From: an uncultured Lacticaseibacillus sp.
Lineage (GTDB): Bacteria; Bacillota; Bacilli; Lactobacillales; Lactobacillaceae
Length of the DNA: 6,318 nt
Direction: 5' to 3'
Assembly (NCBI GenBank): GCA_934293835.1
Contig: CAKQZO010000097.1
Coordinates: 1 to 6,318, forward strand
A program made the position numbers and the translations under genes. This document shows positions 5,617 through 6,318 of the stretch, piece after piece. Positions within the stretch are counted from its first letter, which is position 1. Each line of letters opens with the position of its first letter. A model generated the notes under the pieces. The model did not search any database. It saw only the letters and a program-made list of their open reading frames with translations, and was not told the origin of the DNA.

Positions 5617-6318
5617 TCAGACATTCAAAAATGCGGGTAGATCGGCCAACGCCACCGGATATAATGCCGTCTCGCCGAGCTTCTTCAGCGTCACCAAAAC
5701 CACCGTGTCATTTTTGACTTTCTTATCCAGCCGAATCTGTTGCACCAGCTGGTCAGTGGTAACTGCGGGCAACTCGGTCGGCAAGCCCACCGCCTCGAGC
5801 CGTACCTGGATCGCCGTAGCCGTCCCGGCTTCTGTCAGGCCATGGCGTTCGCATAAGCGCGTGATTGCGATCATGCCCATCGCGACGGCTTCACCATGTA
5901 ACGTGTCTGCCGTCAACAACTCGACCGCATGGCCGAGCGTGTGGCCGAAATTCAGCAGGCGCCTTGCGCCGGTATCATGCTCATCGTCGACGACCAGGGC
6001 CGCCTTGGCCGCGATTGCAAATTGTGAGCAGGCCGCCGCGTTGGCAAGCAGGTCGGCGGGTGAATTGATGGTGGTCACAAGCGCCCAGAACTCAGGGTCT
6101 GTTGCCATCGCGGCCATCTTGACGACCTCGCCATAGCCTTCCACCAAGTTCCGTTGACTCAGCGTCTTGAGCTGCTCAGGATCGATCACGACAAGATCGG
6201 GTTGATAAAATGTCCCGACGACATTCTTGCCGGCACCGAAATCGACCGCGGTTTTGCCGCCAACAGACGAGTCCACTTGCGCCAACAGACTCGTCGGCAC
6301 TTGAATGAAACTCAAACC
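5617..6318 (-). CDS. aroB: 3-dehydroquinate synthase, partial (N-terminal part outside the window)
   Basis: It converts DAHP to 3-dehydroquinate, the first ring of the shikimate pathway, using NAD+ and a divalent metal. The frame runs off the right edge (GGT TTG AGT TTC...), giving 233 C-terminal residues of an expected 350-360, so roughly the first third is missing; the TTG at 6315 is an internal codon, not a start. In fragment numbering, FIQVPTSLLAQVDSSVGGKT (4-23) is the hallmark motif, and the metal ligands are Glu64 in YGEVVK, His126 in NFGHTLGHAVE and His141 in LHGEAVAMG. LDKKVKNDTVVLV near the C-terminus is also typical. No break or frameshift is seen. It is the upstream gene of the aroB-aroD-aroE set and its promoter lies outside the window. 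Confidence 0.97.
   Translation of the reverse strand, partial: GLSFIQVPTSLLAQVDSSVGGKTAVDFGAGKNVVGTFYQPDLVVIDPEQLKTLSQRNLVEGYGEVVKMAAMATDPEFWALVTTINSPADLLANAAACSQFAIAAKAALVVDDEHDTGARRLLNFGHTLGHAVELLTADTLHGEAVAMGMIAITRLCERHGLTEAGTATAIQVRLEAVGLPTELPAVTTDQLVQQIRLDKKVKNDTVVLVTLKKLGETALYPVALADLPAFLNV

Noticed and set aside
5660..5665. Perfect plus-strand TATAAT inside aroB
   Set aside because: It lies within conserved coding sequence, has no -35 partner I can see, and no rightward gene follows; most likely chance.
5531..6136. A 201-codon plus-strand open frame opposite aroB and the aroB-aroD gap
   Set aside because: It is Ser/Ala/Thr-rich with no recognisable domain, begins inside aroD, runs through the terminator hairpin, and overlaps a gene with intact AroB motifs; it is a shadow frame in GC-rich DNA.

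Overview
The window looks like a core chromosomal segment of a GC-rich lactobacillus (Lactobacillaceae, Firmicutes). This rests on strong AGGAGG-type ribosome binding sites, short intergenic gaps, a single-membrane-anchor Gram-positive signal peptidase, a type I dehydroquinase, and frequent G/C at third codon positions. Genus and species cannot be fixed from the sequence alone. I see no transposase, phage gene, CRISPR array, tRNA or rRNA.

Layout. Positions 1-1208 (+) hold the C-terminal end of a probable HD-domain nucleotide phosphohydrolase, followed after 27 nt by a complete YidA-like HAD sugar-phosphate phosphatase. Positions 1211-1761 (-) hold a convergent Nudix hydrolase with hairpins at its 3' end. 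Positions 1844-3872 (+) form an envelope-related run: a multi-membrane-span YdcF/DUF218 protein, the mechanosensitive channel MscL and a type I signal peptidase. MscL and the peptidase are one base apart. A long perfect hairpin lies between this run and the convergent aro genes. Positions 3965-6318 (-) hold part of a shikimate-pathway operon in the order aroB (5' part missing) - aroD - aroE, encoding three consecutive steps from DAHP to shikimate. aroD and aroE overlap by ATGA.

No gene-free stretch exceeds 300 bases. The most interesting non-coding feature is a hairpin followed by seven T (aroB-sense strand). It lies between aroB and aroD and ends three nucleotides before the aroD ribosome binding site. 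It has the form of an intrinsic terminator placed inside an operon, so it may attenuate aroD/aroE relative to aroB. Also worth a look are the YdiB-like shikimate-site motif in the aroE product, a changed residue in the signal peptidase box E, and an extended -10 promoter inside the end of the ydcF-like gene that would give mscL a very short leader. I found no convincing undescribed system; this is mostly ordinary housekeeping sequence.
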